Of a stretch of 5,549 bases of DNA, positions 4,704-5,549 are shown piece by piece. Position 1 is the stretch's first letter. Each line of letters begins with the position of its first letter. Source of the stretch: JAJXYP01 sp035541855 (GTDB lineage Bacteria > Patescibacteriota > Minisyncoccia > UBA6257 > 2-01-FULL-56-20); assembly GCA_035541855.1 (NCBI GenBank), contig DATKMM010000011.1, positions 1-5,549 of the forward strand, given 5' to 3'. The notes beneath the pieces were generated by a model, which worked only from the letters and a program-made list of their open reading frames with translations, was not told the origin of the DNA and made no database searches. The position numbers and the translations under genes were made by a program.

Positions 4704-5549
4704 TTATATTTTTTCATAAAATCGCCCGATCCCCAAGAGGTCCGCTTCGCGCCATTTCCTGCCGATAAGCTGGAAGCCGACGGGGAGCTCGCCCGGCGCG
4801 AGCGCGGCGGCGGGCTGGGTCGGGATGGAGATGGCGGGGAAGCCGCCGAGCTTGACGGGGATCGAGAGAACGTCGGCGAGATACATGGCGAGCGGGTCGT
4901 CCGCGCGTTCGCCGACCTTGAAGGCCGGCATCGGCGCCACCGGCGTCAGGATGACGTCGACCGAGCGGAACGCCTCGTCGAAATCCCGTTTGATGAGCGT
5001 GCGGACGCGCTGGGCCTTGTCGTAGTATGCATCGTAGTAGCCGGACGAAAGGACGAACGTGCCGAGGATGATGCGCCGTTTCGATTCCGCGCCGAATCCG
5101 GCGCCCTTCTGTTTAAAGTACCGTTCGGAAAGGTTCGCGCCCTCCGCGGCGGCGCCCGGGATGCGCGAGTATCGGATGCCGTCAAACCGCGCCAGGTTCG
5201 AGCTGACCTCGGCCGGGACGATAATATAGTAGACCGAGAGCGCATACTTCGTGTGCGGCAGGGATATCTTCTTGAATTTCAAACCAAGCGATCTCAATTT
5301 CCCTATCGCGTGCTCGATGCCGCGGGTGACGGCCGGGTCGGCGCCGGGCAGGAAGTATTCCTCCGGCAGGCCGACCGCGAAACTTTTGATCTTTTCCAAT
5401 TTCGGATCAAGCAGCTCATCGGCGCGATCGGTGTCATAGTAGGCGTCGCCCGTCGCGTCGAGGGGGTCGCGCCCGGCGATGGCCCGGAAGATGATCGCGG
5501 CATCCTCGACGGTTTTCGCGAGCGGGCCGACCTGGTCGAGCGACGAGGC
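4704..5549 (-). CDS. gatA: Aspartyl/glutamyl-tRNA amidotransferase subunit A, C-terminal part (5' end outside window)
   Basis: An open minus-strand frame of 281 codons plus TAA enters from the right edge. It begins ASSLDQVGPLAKTVEDAA, the well-known stretch of the amidase-signature family downstream of the catalytic serines, so the Ser-Ser-Lys triad lies outside the window. Further family blocks are LPEEYF, a SSGYYDAYYDKAQRVRTLI region, LTPVAPMPAF followed by DDPLAMYLAD, GGFPAISIP and LPVGFQLIGR. GatA, in the GatCAB complex, releases ammonia from glutamine for amidation of misacylated Glu-tRNA(Gln) or Asp-tRNA(Asn). The protein stops soon after RFYEKI, slightly shorter than many homologues. 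The in-frame TTG at 5399 is internal, not a start: the homology continues upstream to the edge. Its stop codon overlaps the Shine-Dalgarno of the following HEPN-like gene, which suggests an operon. Confidence 0.95.
   Translation of the reverse strand, partial: ASSLDQVGPLAKTVEDAAIIFRAIAGRDPLDATGDAYYDTDRADELLDPKLEKIKSFAVGLPEEYFLPGADPAVTRGIEHAIGKLRSLGLKFKKISLPHTKYALSVYYIIVPAEVSSNLARFDGIRYSRIPGAAAEGANLSERYFKQKGAGFGAESKRRIILGTFVLSSGYYDAYYDKAQRVRTLIKRDFDEAFRSVDVILTPVAPMPAFKVGERADDPLAMYLADVLSIPVKLGGFPAISIPTQPAAALAPGELPVGFQLIGRKWREADLLGIGRFYEKI

Noticed and set aside
4261..4768. Two + strand open frames (152 and 129 codons) opposite the HEPN-like gene
   Set aside because: They overlap each other and a gene with a clear start, transmembrane helix and conserved-looking motif on the other strand; no ribosome binding site was seen for either.
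5397..5399. Start of gatA at 5399
   Set aside because: The codon is TTG, and the GatA homology continues unbroken upstream to the window edge (SSLDQVGPL block).
1..5549. Mobile element, CRISPR array, tRNA or rRNA gene, or defence island
   Set aside because: No terminal repeats, transposase motifs, regularly spaced repeats or tRNA/rRNA-like segments were recognised; the genes are mostly housekeeping or membrane proteins.

Overview
The window looks like part of the chromosome of a GC-rich bacterium (roughly 60% GC by eye), most likely a member of the Candidate Phyla Radiation (Candidatus Patescibacteria). This is an inference from protein style: a short bifunctional phosphoglucose/phosphomannose isomerase, a membrane protein with a short N-terminal helical module of a kind common in that group, a small membrane-anchored HEPN-like protein behind gatA, and very compact spacing. 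UGA is used as a normal stop (it ends two of the genes), so the glycine-recoding lineages (Gracilibacteria, SR1) are excluded.

Layout. Positions 1-1794 (+) hold the 3' part of a gene whose single open frame runs from glucose-6-phosphate dehydrogenase (C-terminal part) straight into a complete short-type 6-phosphogluconate dehydrogenase: a Zwf-Gnd fusion. Positions 1781-2109 form a small self-contained transcription unit: a near-consensus promoter whose -35 box lies inside the end of the fusion gene, a ribosome binding site, a 71-residue ORF and an intrinsic terminator. The small protein resembles a piece of the ATP-grasp domain of carbamoyl-phosphate synthase large subunit without its ATP-binding loop. 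Positions 2149-3120 (+) encode the SIS-family phosphoglucose/phosphomannose isomerase. A 108-bp gap with an imperfect inverted repeat and a candidate promoter leads to a 317-residue single-pass membrane protein (3229-4182, +). On the minus strand, gatA (3' part only; it enters from the right edge) is followed after 14 bp by a membrane-anchored protein with an RNxxxH motif (4689-4168), whose 3' end overlaps the + strand membrane protein gene by 15 bp.

How the genes work together. The isomerase interconverts fructose-6-phosphate and glucose-6-phosphate, and the fusion protein would oxidise glucose-6-phosphate to ribulose-5-phosphate, giving two reduced nicotinamide cofactors. The left half is therefore an oxidative pentose-phosphate locus in which two non-consecutive enzymes (steps 1 and 3) are joined and no lactonase (step 2) is visible. 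The right half has no evident metabolic link to it: gatA supplies the amidase subunit for Gln-tRNA(Gln)/Asn-tRNA(Asn) formation, and the two membrane proteins have no known function.

The observations most worth following up are the Zwf-Gnd fusion and the small CarB-like ORF between it and the isomerase gene.
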